A stretch of DNA of 64,000 nt from Pyropia yezoensis (taxonomy: Eukaryota > Rhodophyta > Bangiophyceae > Bangiales > Bangiaceae): assembly GCA_009829735.1 (NCBI GenBank), contig CM020619.1, forward strand, positions 16,683,816-16,747,815, written 5' to 3'. Positions 9,560-21,226 of this stretch are shown here, in pieces. How positions within the stretch are numbered: position 1 is the stretch's first letter; every line of letters begins with the position of its first letter. A program made the translations under genes and the position numbers. The notes beneath the pieces were generated by a model. It searched no databases. It was not told the origin of the DNA and saw only the letters and a program-made list of their open reading frames with translations.

Positions 9560-11929
9560 CGAGGCACACAGGCCCAACTCATGCGGAAGTGGTACCAGGA
9601 GATGGTCGCCAACGGCCGGCCCACGGTGGAGGGCGGCGCCGCATACCTTTTCTTTCAGTTCTTCCCGCTCGGAACGAACGAGCGCAGTGGCCCGCAACCT
9701 GGAGCGCCCTCGAGGACGGTGGCGAAACGCGCGGTGTCTGGCAGTGGACCTCCTTCCGACCCAGCTGCTGCCAGTAACCTGGGCGGCGCGAATGCGGCAC
9801 AAGGCAGCGATCAGAGCCGGCTCGAGAGCGCTCGGCGTCGCGGTCCCAATGGCGAGCTGATGCTGGGCGGCACTGGGGCGCCGGTTGGCAAGGTCGTCGA
9901 CACATGGAGGGACCGCACTGGGATTTGCGCACCGAACTTCGGCCGTTTCTCACGTGACAACGACGGGGTGTGGCTGGCAGTCCTCCCCTTTCTGCAAGCG
10001 CTGCTTGCTGAGACGGTCTCTGGCATGTTTCAAGCGCACGATGAACGAGCCGTTCGCCTTCTAGCCAACACCATGAGGCTCAAGCTGGCCGGCTCATGGC
10101 GCCGTCTTACGGCTGCCGTTGATGGCGTCGGCTTTGTTTCCAGCTTTGTGGGCCAGATGGCGCCGGCGATCGATTTTGACAAGCGCTTCCGGGTCGCCGT
10201 TGGCCTTTTGCTTCGGGCCGCCGTTGATGTGGAGTCGACCATCGACGGATTGTTCACCGAGGTTGCCGGCAGCAGTGACTCGCTTGCACGTGGCCGGCGC
10301 AACGCTGAGTACTACGCCAAGAAGGGTGGCACGCCCTCCCCCGGGGACTATCGACGCTGGCGTGCGTCGCAGAACACGTTCTTGCACGCCCCGGACTCGG
10401 ATCCATTCATCAGCTACGAGTACTTCGCAGCCCTCGAGCGCGTACGCCCTGGTATGAAGGACGCAGACGCTGCCAAGCGTCGAGTTGGCTACCGCGGCAA
10501 GGACCGCCACGCTGCTGATATGGAAGGTGAAGGCGACGCCTGCAACAAGGCACTCTCCATTAAGTGTGGCCTCACGCAGGGCGTGTTCAATGTGGTCTGT
10601 CCGCACGTCATTACTCTCGGATGTCGTTGTCTTTTTCGAGCTGAGCGCGTCGGTGAGGCACTTTCGATTGTGCTGGAGCGGTTCCCTCGGCTCCCGAAAG
10701 TGATCTTTTACGACGTCGCCTGCAAGCTGGATAAGAATGCTCTTCGTCGGGTGCGTCCCATCTTGCGCGCCCACGGGGTGCGCTGCATTCTTGATCGACC
10801 TCATTCCATCACGCATACCTGCTCCCCCGTGTACTTGCCGGACGAGAGCCTCGGCGCTACTGCAGGGGTGGCGACACAAGCCGCTGAGGTGAGCCACGCT
10901 ATTGCTGCAGCGAACCGAGCCTGTCTCGCTTTCATGTCCCCGCCCACGTACATGGTTCTCAAGATGGTCCAAGTCGCCATGATGAATGTGCGCAAGATCT
11001 ACCGTATGTCCCAGGCCAATGGTGGGGGCGAGAACGACCACATTCCTTTGTCACCTTTCTACCACAGCCGAGTGTCGCGGGTGTGCCAGCGCGGATCCGC
11101 ATGTAGCTGTCTAGCATCTGTTGCCGATACTGGCTGTCGCCAGTCTGAAGGCGCACTGCTTGTCAAGATGGCTGCTGCCGATCCTGAGGTGGACCGCGTT
11201 GATGAAGCGGCACCTGATGCCGGTTCAAGCCCAGAAGCGTTTGAAGCCACTGGTGATGGACCGGTCGATGGCGGCGTTGACGCTCCGAGGGCCGTTATGA
11301 ATGCTGTCGGTGGGACGGACGGTGACCCTCGTCGCGATGGAGCAGATCAGGAGGATCCTATGCAGCGGCACGACTCCAGCGCTCACTCGTCTGCAACCGG
11401 CGAGCAAGGCGCCATGAGTGCCCGTGGCGAGAATGCCGAGCCCGGAGGGTCTGGCGGCAGCACGGCCGGTGATCCTGTTCAAGTTGTGGGCGGTGTTGGC
11501 GAAACTCCGTCTCCTCGGCAGCTCCCATATTTTGTGCCGCTCTCTGTCATCGCGCTTGCCGAGGCGGAACTCCTTGTCAACTCCTTCATTGTCGCTGAGC
11601 AGCGTGCGTTGCCTGTGCGCGAGGAGAATAAGGCGAAAACGGTGCTCATGGGTGTGGACTATTTGACGCTGTGCGGGGAGCAGTGGTTGAACGATGAGGT
11701 GATGAACTCGTTTGTCGCACTGATCAACCGTCGAGACCAGACGGCAAGACGTTTAACGGCGACGGGGGACTTGGAGACGCGACAAGGCTTAAGTGGTTCC
11801 ACGACGAGTGCTCGACGCCACACCTTCATGTTCAACACGTTCTTCTTCTCCCGGTTGCTGGAGCGTGGCGAGCATTTCGACTACGAGGGAGTGCAGAACT
11901 GGGGAAGGAAGTGCGGTCTCGATCTTTGA
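9560..11929 (+). pseudogene. KDZ transposase catalytic core and start of Ulp1 domain
   Basis: The longest open piece of the KDZ gene. It contains a block typical of the superfamily: GVFNVVCPHVITLGCRC, then VIFYDVACKLDKNALRR with the acidic D encoded at 10712, then HSITHTCSPVYLPD. The YD(V/I)AC motif followed by a His/Cys block is the signature I relied on. A low-complexity acidic linker follows (about 11150-11520). From about 11640 the frame enters a C48/Ulp1 SUMO-protease-like domain with EQWLNDEVMNSF (Trp at 11684). No in-frame ATG near the left edge is convincing because the frame enters by a shift from the upstream segment. Confidence 0.78.
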
Positions 11930-12333
11930 ACTGTGGACATGATCTTTGTCGCTATGCACGTTGACGCTGACCATTGGACGCTGGCGGTCATTGACGTGCA
12001 GGAGAAGAGCATCCTTCTCTACGACCCGCTCTTCTCTTCGGAGCACGAGCGGCATGTTCCTCATCTTCTTCGATGGCTGCATGAAGAGGTGTGCGAGCGC
12101 CTCGGTGCGGAAGTGGCGGCGGAGTGGGATGCCCCGTCGTGGCCAATTGTGCAGGGGAACGATCTGCCGGTGCAAAAGACGAGTCGAGCTGTGGGGTGCT
12201 TGTGCTTGCTGTGGCGGACTGCATTGCTCTTGGGGCGGCCACCACTTTTACGCAGGATGACGTCCCTGTGCTGCGCCAGCGTTTGGCACTTTCTCTTTAC
12301 TCTGACGACCTCACGGCCCGTTCTCATGTATGA
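11930..12333 (+). pseudogene. C-terminal half of the Ulp1-like protease domain
   Basis: Directly after the TGA at 11927-11929 the same frame gives MIFVAMHVDADHWTLAVID, the His (codon 11972) and Asp (codon 11993) block of C48 cysteine proteases. The oxyanion Gln follows at codon 12152 (VQGND). The catalytic Cys (SSCGV, codon 12190) is in another frame, so one indel lies near 12175. The catalytic order His-Asp-Gln-Cys is preserved apart from these breaks. KDZ elements are known to carry Ulp1 domains, probably acting on SUMO or on the transposase, a role that is not shown here. Confidence 0.75.
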
Positions 12334-14290
12334 CACGTGAGGCTGTACGTGTGTCTGTTGATTTTGTGGGAGGGCACCTTTGCCAACGTTGTCGTAGCCC
12401 TGCTTGTCTTGCTCGTTTGTAGTTCGTCTTGACTGCAAGGATGTACATCACGTCCACAAAGTTTCTGGCGTACGAGGATCTGATAACCTGTGTCGGTAGC
12501 CGTCTCTTGTGTGCATGCTCATGGCATCTGTGAAGGGCGCGTACGGGCAACGTGTTTGCACCTAGCTCTGTACACCCCATCCGAAGTACGAACGCTCCAG
12601 GAACGCCGATGATCACCGTAGAGCAAGCCAGGGCACAGAGATCCCCCCACAACTCCTGTACTCAGAGATGGGAAGACCGTCGTGTTACGGCCGACGTTGC
12701 CAGGCGTCCATACTTCCGAGCTGACACCTCCCGCGCCATCCCTTGGACAGGCCGTGGCTAGGCGGAATGACACCGCCCTACAACTCCAGCATGTGGGCAG
12801 CGTGGCAGCAGGACAGCCTGAAGGGCGTTGTCGCCGAGAGCTGGGGAACTGGAGAACGAGACGGGCGGCGCCCGACAGCAACCCCGCACGCCATACCGCT
12901 CCGACGACGATCCGCTCAGTTGGAAACTTCCGTCAAACTATCCAGAGTCAGTGACGGGCAGCGGACCACCCCCCAACCCTGACTGATATGGCAAGCGGCA
13001 TTGCAGCGGACTGGCCATACGGAATTGGTTGCGAGATAGAAAGAGCATCCGCCAACGGCCCCAAAAACCCCCTCCCCAGCATGAAACTTATACTGCACTC
13101 CCCTCAGCATTTGTGCCCCACTCGAAGGGCCCACTGCCGAAAAGCGACCCTCTCCCCGAGACAGATGAGAGAAGCAGGCAAGTCGCGCCAGGGGTAGCCA
13201 CGAGAACGCTGTGGCCATTCTTTCCCACCCCCACCAAAGCCTTCCACCGCGCCCCCCCCAGCGTCCCCAGAACCTCTGTGCCTGAGAAACGATGGGAAGC
13301 CGCGACTGACACTCTCCCCACCGACCCCAACACCAACCTCCCACGACACCAGCCTCACACCGGATTTTCCTCAGCTCGCTCTCGACTGCTGGCAGAGGGA
13401 ATGACTGTCGGATCACCCGTTGCAGAATAGCGACACAACCCGTCACCCTCAACAAAGCGAGAAGCAGGCACGCAGTGGTCATCACCTCCCACCCCCACCC
13501 AAAGCTTCCACCGCGAACCCCCCAGCGTCCTCAGAACCTCCGAGGGAGGGAGAGGCAGGGAAGCCGCGCTTGAGACTCTCCCCAACCTCCCTAACACCAA
13601 CTTCCCCGACACCAAGCTGACCCCAGATTCTCCCCAGTTTCCTTTTCTCTGCTAGCAGAGGTAGTGGCAGAAGAGCCACCCCCGACACAGCTCTCCCCAC
13701 CCTAATGTACTACTACACTCCTCCCAGCTTGTAGCCCTCATCAGAGCACCCACTGCAGGGCAGCGGCACGCCCCGTCACCCCCGCCAGACGGAGAAGCAG
13801 GCTCGCTGTGGCCATTACCTCCTCCCCCCACCCCAGCCTTCCATTGCGCCCCCCCCAGCTTCCCCGGGCCGTCGTGGCGGAGAGAGGCAGGCAAGCTGCG
13901 ACCGACGAAGCGTTCCAGATCCCAACCCCATCCAAACCATCCCCCTGGTGCTCCACCCGCTCTACTGCAATTCGTTCAGGTGCGTGCGCCGTGTGGCGGC
14001 TGGCCTGCGCGTATAGGCATCCGAGCCAAGCGGAGGTGGGCGGCGGCGGCAGACTCCCATTCCCACCGCCCTCCGCTGGATTTCGTGCACTGGGAGACCG
14101 ACTCGCCATTGAGCGACTGGCACGGGGGTGCAGGCGCTGAGAAGTGAGCAGAACGTTCCTCTGGACGACCACAGCAAGGGAGCCTGGACCAGGGCGAGGT
14201 CGCAGGTCGCAGGATGTGGCGGCGCACGATGACCATGACGCCCAGACGCGCAATTCAAACTAAGGGAATGATGATGTGTCGCCGTAAAAA
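12334..14290. other. Gene-free interval with degenerate ~300-bp repeats
   Basis: No domain is recognisable. Three diverged units begin with GAGAAGCAGG at about 13170, 13459 and 13790, each followed by a C-rich CCACCCCCACC segment and CTTCCACCGCG or a variant. Open frames on either strand are short and overlap each other. The interval separates the KDZ gene from the helicase gene. Confidence 0.6.
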
Positions 14291-14965
14291 AAATTGTACT
14301 TTTTTTATCGCATACTTATATGCCCACTAAAGGAACCGGTAGCTGTGATATGTATCGCGCAGGCTTCAGCAGCTGGCGCCGTGGCATGCGAAAAGCATGC
14401 CCGACCGTGCATGACCGCGAGATATCGGACCGATGACACAAGTACGTCATGCGTGGCCGTTGAACGATTGGTCATGAACAGTTCCGTAAAGACTTGAGAT
14501 TCATTTCATATTTGCCCGAATAGTCTCCCCATGCGTTTTGCACACAGTGGTTCGCGCCAAAGTTGCTGCCGCTCTCGCCACAACAGTCCGAACGGGCCAG
14601 CCCCCGCCGTCAACCCATCCCGCGCGCGCCAGACACGTAGACGGAAACGGCTTCTCTTCCCCCGCCACCTCTCGTTATGGGCTCTCCCGCGTGCTCGCTG
14701 CCGTAACTGCGGCCCAGCAGCCTCACTTTTTTGGTTAGCTGCTCTGCTGGCACCGCACGCGAGCGCTGGCTGCCGCGTGGCTTTGGGGCCCCCGTCTCGG
14801 AGCGCTTGTGCCCGCGCTCGTGCCCCTTCGGATAGGGCATCACGGTAGGCCTATGTCACCGCGCCTGGCCCTTGGTCGTGCATTGGACGACTCGCAGCCG
14901 GGGGGGTGGGACCAGCGCTGTCGGTCCTTCTGGCTCGAGGCGGGGGCTCTCACTTGCTTGTCGCC

Positions 14966-17890
14966 ATGGTGGAGTTGCTGTGCGTCGATATGGAGCGTGT
15001 GCCCGGCCGACCGGCATATTTGGCGCTGACGTCTGCCGAGACGTCGCTCCTCGTGCGGGCGACCGACGACGCAGCTGTTGCGGGACAGCTTCTCTCCCTC
15101 CGGTCGTCTGGCCTTCTGGCGTCTGGCAACTTTTCCAGCGCGACTGCTGCTATTTGCTGGTTGACTGACCCTGTGCCGCCTGCCGTGGTATGCGCAGCGG
15201 AGCAAAGCGGCGTTCTGGGTGCCTCCAGTGGAGCAGTACGTGGCGATTGGCTGGCGGTCGTCGCTCGAGGCACCAGCTCATGCTTCAACGTAGCTCGCTC
15301 GGGCGTTGGTGGCGCCGTGAAGCTGTTTAAGAAGTCGGTGTCGCCTGTCTCTGCTGTTGGGCGCTTCGACCGCGCCGCGGACGCCTATGCGTGGCTGGCA
15401 CGGTCGAGCGTGGAAAACTTGCTGCAGCTGTTAGAGGACACCGTTGGTGCTCTGAGTACGCTGTCAGTGCCTCGTCGCTTAGGGCCGACTTGCCCTACCG
15501 ATCCTCATCGGCACCCGACGCTGGCTGATCCCGCGTTGCCGGTAACATCCCATCATTCGGTTGGTGGCCTCAGCCACCTGGGTGTCCAGTCGGCTGAGGA
15601 GCCAGGAACTGCTCCAGCTGCCGTGTGGTCTCGCCTGGCCGCCATGCAGCCGCACGCTCCCAATCATGCTCAAGCACCCAAGCGCGGTATCGAGGCCGAC
15701 GGTACGCGTGGCGCGGGACTGGCGGCCATCACGCCGGTCTGTCAAGATGGACCGCGGCAGGGCAAACGGCATCTTTCGGACATGGCTCATTCTGGCCATG
15801 AGCAGATGTTCACCAGTGGCGAGTCTGCAGCGAGCCGCCGACGCAATGCGCCTCAGGAACGGCCGTTGATCAAGAACTCCCCGCCCGCTTGCACTTGCGC
15901 TGTGTCAACTCTTCGACGCGGTTCTGGGAAGGAGGATGGCTGGCCGTCAACCGGTGCACCGCGTATCCGGCGCTGCACATGCGGAGCAGCTGCCAAGAAG
16001 GCCCGCATGTCGATGGATGGCGGCGTAGGGGCGGCTCGCAACCCTGCAGGTGGTCCAGTTGACGACAGTCGCTCGGTGTTTTCTCGATCAAACATTGCTC
16101 GCATCGTGGCGGAGGGCGCGTTGACCTGGAAGCGAAGCGACCACGACGCGGCATTGGCCGCCAGCTTGCAGGAAGAGGACATGCATCCGCGACGCTGCAC
16201 GTCGACCTTGCCTTTGGCTGCCACCCAGCCCATGCGGATTTGCACACCTTGGGCCGGGTCCGCAGCCGCCGCTGCTGTTCCTGAAGGGTCTGTCAAGAGC
16301 AGCGTGCATGCGTCGTCTGCCAGCGCAGAATCGTCCGCTTCCGCTCGCGACGGCGTCTCTGCGCCCATGCCACCTGGCGACACTCCGCTTCTTCACCATT
16401 CTCCAGCGCCATTCATTGAGGCCACCGGCGTTGGTTGTCCCGCGATGGACGTCGCTTCTTCTTCTGGCGCGGGCCCTGGGCAGCTGGGATTGCTGGCGTA
16501 CGCTGGACACTGGAAGGATCTTTGCGAAAGGCTGGCCGCTCGGCGCCACGGTCTCTTCGTTACAGGAGGTCCAGGCGTCGGGAAGTCCACCTTTCTTCGA
16601 TCTCTGCACAAGGCTCTGTGCGCGAGGTGGCCGCGGTCGGGGGACGTCATATTCGTCCCTCCGACGGGCAGCGCCGCCAAGACTGCCAACGGGCAGACGT
16701 ACCACTCCTTTTCCGGCTTTCCGAGAGACTGCCGCCTGCAGCAGAAGGATCCCATCGCGGAGGCGTCGCGGCTTCTCAAGAAAGATCGTTTTAGACCTAT
16801 CGCCCGTCGCCTGTCGCAATTCCGAGCTCTGCTGTTGGATGAGGTTTCGATGGTGGCAGCTGAGAAGTTTGATGTCATGGTTGAGCTGCTCCGCCAGGCT
16901 CGTCCAACGACCAGCCAGCCCTGTATGGTGTTCTCTTTCGGGGACTTCCCGCAGCTGGGTCCCCTTGGGGGCGGCTCCATGGCGTTTACTTCTCAGTCGT
17001 GGCGCCAGCTGTATGGCTCATGCATGCTGGAGCTGTCAAGAGTGTATCGGCAGTCAGACGCAGGTTTTGTGCAAGCCATTCGTGACGCCCGGTTTTGGCG
17101 CTGCACCGCTTCGGTGAGGACCTTGATGCAACAATGCTCTGTGACCGGCGAGCAGTACGAGGCGTTGCGGTGGAAGGTTTTCCATCTTATGCCCCGCCTT
17201 GAGGACGTCGGGCTCCACAACACTCAGTGCCTAGCAGAGCTCTGCATTGGCTCAAAACCGAAGGAGTTTGTGGCTGTTGACACTGTGGAGGTGGATAAGG
17301 ACCGGGACGTCGCGCATCCTCCTGTGAACCTCTCGCGCGTGTCGATTCTCTCCCGCAGCGCCGCCTTGGTTGACTGCGTGGCGCCTCGTGTGGTGCAGCA
17401 CTGTCTCGGAGCACGGGTCATGCTAACGAGCAACGTCGACCTGGTGCTCGGGCTCTATCACGGGAGCATTGGGTACATCTCTTCTTATCTGGGTGACAGT
17501 GTTCCCGTTGTTCGTTTTGAGAACCATGCTCTTCCAGCCGGTGTCGGTCGTGGTCTTCACGGCGTGCATGACGCCGGAGGGGACTGGCTTGAGGTGGAGT
17601 GCCCTCCAACCCTGTTTGAAGCTCGCATTCTGTAGTGTTCGGGTGCCGTCGCTGTGCGTCGCCAAGTGCCGTTTGCGTTGGGCTGGGGCATCACAGTCCA
17701 CCGGTCCCAGAGCCTCTCTCTCTCCGAAGCGGTTCTGGACATTGAGCAGGCGTTCGGTGTCGGTATGGTAAATGCCGCCATCAGCCGGGTCAGCGACAAG
17801 GAGCGCATGTTTATGAAGGCTTTTTCTGGTAGCCGCTTGCTCGCTGATCCTCTAGCTGTGCGGTCTTATAGTGAGGGTACGCGTCTGTGA
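14966..17890 (+). pseudogene. PIF1-like helicase gene with one in-frame TAG
   Basis: The start chosen is the ATG at 14966 in a strong context (GCCATGG). The N-terminal ~500 codons are not assignable; a segment near residues 95-145 faintly resembles the viroplasmin/RNase H1 N-terminal domain, which is speculative. The helicase half has Walker A GGPGVGKS (about residue 534), PTGSAAK, DEVSM (about 625), GDFPQLGP (about 659) and the C-terminal QVPFALGWGITVHRSQS. This order is diagnostic of PIF1-family superfamily 1B helicases, which unwind DNA 5'-3'. A TAG at 17633-17635 interrupts the frame, which continues without shift to the TGA at 17888-17890. The stop could be a mutation, an unseen intron or readthrough. 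Convergent with the orphan gene at 18239-21226. Confidence 0.85.
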
Positions 17891-18238
17891 CATGCTGCTA
17901 GGTAGTCTATGACTTGCAACTTGTTTCCTTCATACAAAGAACACGCGTTTGTGAAGTATCGTTCTGGGGATTCGCTCACGGGTCCGCCTCAGGAAGCGCA
18001 GTACAAGACATGGCAGCGAATCGGTGTGCTGCTGCTGGCCATAAACGTGACCAATGACTTGCGATATGAATCTAACAGTACAACAGGGAGAGAAAAAGAA
18101 CCAACAAAACAAAGGTGAAGTCCTCGACGATGCCCACCGTGCCCGCACCAGCGCTCCACGCCGGTCCATTTCCAGAAGCTCAGGCGCGCCCATCCATACG
18201 CAGAGCGCCGTCTAGATCGCCCGCCCAGCACTAGCGAC

Positions 18239-21226
18239 TCACGATGGCATATCTGCGTCGGGTGTACGCGCGTCCGACGGTTGTCGCAGCGCGCGATTGA
18301 CAGCCAAGCTCGCCTGAGCAGCCGCGTGACTCGCTGCGACACGCTGCCGCCTGTGATGACGATCTTCAAAGGAAGAATGCAAGCCAGCAACGGGCGCTGT
18401 GGGCTGCAGTTGGTTGCGAACGTCCGTCGAGAAGCGTTCGTCTGTCAATGAGCGCACGGGCCCGCCAAAAAGCTGGATGAAAGAGGCAATAGGCTCCTCC
18501 AAGGAAGACGCAGATGAAGGACAGCTTGAGGACACGTCACCGTGAGCCGCCAGAAAGGCGTTGAGCTGCTCAGGTGAACAATATGGAGGAGGACAAGACA
18601 TTGGGCCACCACCGGGAAGGAGAGGACTTGAGTCGTCTCGTTGAGAAGCAGGCTCGTCGGCGCCGGCAAGAACGCCGCCGGCAATTCCTTCGAGGCTGTC
18701 CCTGCTGGCCCTCGGGAGGATGCGCGAGAGGAGAGTGCTGGCTCCCCCTAGAAGTGAAGAATCTGCGCCACCTGGGATGGCCGGAGTGGGATGTGCAGCG
18801 CCCATGGCGCTACGTGACGGCCTGGCCGCAACTTGAGCTGGATCCGCACTTGGCTTGGCAACTGGCGCTCTTGGTGCGTCGTCCGTTGCTTGTCTAGGTT
18901 GCGGACGACGTGGAGGACAGAGAGCGAGTAAAGCTTGGAGGTAACGATGAGGGCGAGGCGGATCGAGATCTCCGCGACCTCGCAGCCGTCGACGTTTGAT
19001 GTCTGCCACCGGGGGCAGGCGAGGTGCAGGACGGGGCAGACCAGTTAGCGTAGGCAGCGAAAGCTTCGGCCGAGCCATTTGCGGAGAGCTCGAGCCACCA
19101 CCGTCACCCTCGTCAGGCACCGTGGCAGAGGCAGGCCGAGCTTGGCTGCGCGCAATGGCGCGTAGTGCACGATTGCCCGTAGTTTCTTCCGCCTTCTCTT
19201 TGGCTAGAAGACCTTCCATCTCCGCGTAAAGGTCCTCGTCTGCCTGTCCGCTAGAGCCATCGCCTTCCGCCGCAGTCGTCGTTCCCGACCGTTCAACCGC
19301 GCCAAGGAACGAATCCACTGCACCTTCAACGGCTGGTAGGATGTGGACGGCGCTTCCGTTGGTGCCAGAGCTGGGGATGACCGGAGCCTCCAGACCAGCA
19401 ATCTCAAACTGGTTGCACAAAGCAGCTGAAACAGCCAGAGACGTCGGCTCGGGGGCGCGTCCCGTAGAGATCAGCTCGGTCAATAACTCACAATAGCGTG
19501 CTTTCTACGTACCCACCATGAGCATAGTAGCGATGGAAATGAGGATCGTAGTGCGAATGTTGGGACCCACGCGCTGCAAGGTGACGACCATGGGAAGATT
19601 GTGCTTGTTGAAGTAGCGTGCTGACGCAATGCCCAGCTGCGAGATGGCCTCATGAACGGCGGCAATATCAATGTCCACTGCCCACCGAGAGACTTTGGCA
19701 TGTCTGGTAGGATGCGATAAAAATGAAACGGTGCCGGGAGGGGGCAGGGGTCCGCGAGGGCCGCCGTCGCCTACGGCAGCCTTCCACACCGGCCACGAGC
19801 GACACACCATGTCGCGCACGTCAGGCCAGAGGACAGGCGAGGGAGCAGGTCGAAGGCCGTTGGACGAAAGTACCGCTGCATCGTTGTGCACGCGCGCAAG
19901 ACAGAAAAGGCTGTCGTACGTGAGCTTGTGGAGCACGCCTCGTAAGTCCGCTCTGTCCCGTAGAGTGTGCAGCACGCCCTAGACACATTTGACAGCAGTG
20001 ACATTGGGAGTGACGACCGGTTTCGAGTCGAGGACTACGGGGGCAGGGGCGCTGTCAAGAGGGGAAGGATCATCGCCTACCAATGTGCAGCTCGGCGGCA
20101 CGGCATCGTCGACAGGAGGAGGTGGTTGTGGTTGCCCAGGCGTCACGTGAAGACCAGCCGCACGTCTTGCCACAACGAGGCCCCCATCCAGCACTAAAGG
20201 ATCCTCATGGACTCTTCCTGCTCCCACCGGCGCGTCTGAAGCGCCAAGGATGCCTGAGCCAGCACCACTGGACGTCCCTGGCGGCAGCGAAGCGTTGCCG
20301 TGCGCGGTGCCAGCGCCAGTACGCGGTACCACCAGCCCACCCATCGGCAGCAGCAGTCCATCGTCATCATTCTGTGTCTCATCCACATCTCCGGCGTGGC
20401 GTTGGGCAGTCGGAGGAGCACCACGCGCCGCGGCAGTCGAGCCATCTGCAAGAGAGGACCCCGGTACCCGAGGCACTATGACGCCACCGGCGAGAACTTC
20501 ATGGGGCTCCTGCGCCAAACTGCCAGCACCTGCCAAGACGTGATGTTGCTGGCTGAGACGGAGCGTGTTGGCAGAAACCAGTGCATCCAACTGCTTATGG
20601 CGATAGGCATACGACAGCCCGACGTTCACGACTCGATAAGCATGCACGTCCGTGTCACTGAAGAAGCCCGAGCGGTCAACCACTCGAATCGACTTGTGCT
20701 GAGGGGGCGCCCAGAGGTTTTCCGGCTTGCACATTCTGCTGACAGAGGCATGCAGATGGCCGCCAAGAGATGCGAGCTGCGCATCCAACTTGCCGGCCGC
20801 GTCATTGAAGATTTGAAGCAACCGCGCCAACGTTTGCGCCTTCCCCGTGTCCGCAACGCCCAGGGCCTCAAAGAAACGCACGCAATCATGGCTGACCTTC
20901 GTCTTGCCGCTAGCCTCTGCACGATCCATCAGCCTGAGAGAAACAAAAGTCAAGCGGAAAGCGCACAGGCAGGCAGGGAAAAAATAGTCTGTGGCTGTGA
21001 GCAAGTCGCCCCCGTGAAAGCCAAGAGGTACGGTCGCGTACGTCCGAAAGCGACCAATCGACATTGCGACACCGGCCGCATCCCCGAAGAGCTCCAGGGG
21101 ACAATCGTCTACGCTCAAGACCACGAAAAAACGTACTGCGATACCACTGGTATCTCGCTGCCTCGAGCCAGATGAAATCCTCCTCACGGCCGTGTGGCAG
21201 ACCGCAATCGACCGTGGTCCGGGCAA
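18239..21226 (-). pseudogene. Orphan gene of about 1000 codons with two in-frame TAGs
   Basis: One minus-strand frame is open from 21226 to the TGA at 18239 apart from TAG codons at 19979-19981 and 19505-19507. The first in-frame ATG is at 21064, but coding-like sequence extends upstream of it. The N-terminal third is rich in structured, hydrophobic sequence (VPLGFHGGDLL, TDYFFPACLCAF); the rest is Pro/Ala/Ser-rich. I recognise no domain. The second TAG falls inside a plausible 87-nt intron (19512 to 19426, GTACGT donor and TTTCAG acceptor, a multiple of three), so the gene may be less broken than it looks. It is convergent with the helicase and lies inside the same inverted repeats, suggesting an accessory gene of the KDZ element. 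Confidence 0.6.

Larger units (their letters stand above)
7440..12333 (+). pseudogene. KDZ-superfamily transposase gene (Zisupton-like), interrupted
   Basis: One gene can be followed across several frames. 7440-8048 is a Pro/Arg-rich N-terminus with an NLS-like PKRARRPS. After a TAA (8046-8048) the same frame continues to 8996 with a SWIM-type zinc motif (CSC...CKH) and a Cys cluster (CVAPGC...CGH). Two TGAs follow (8994, 9006), then the same frame gives CPICG...IIDGQALGC, a KDZ-associated Cys-cluster pattern. A frameshift near 9560 leads into the transposase core. Then come a TGA (11927-11929) and a frameshift near 12175 before the end of the Ulp1 domain. KDZ proteins are RNase H-fold DNA transposases acting in the nucleus. 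The breaks suggest a decayed copy, although short introns could explain some of them. Start not defined. Confidence 0.75.
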
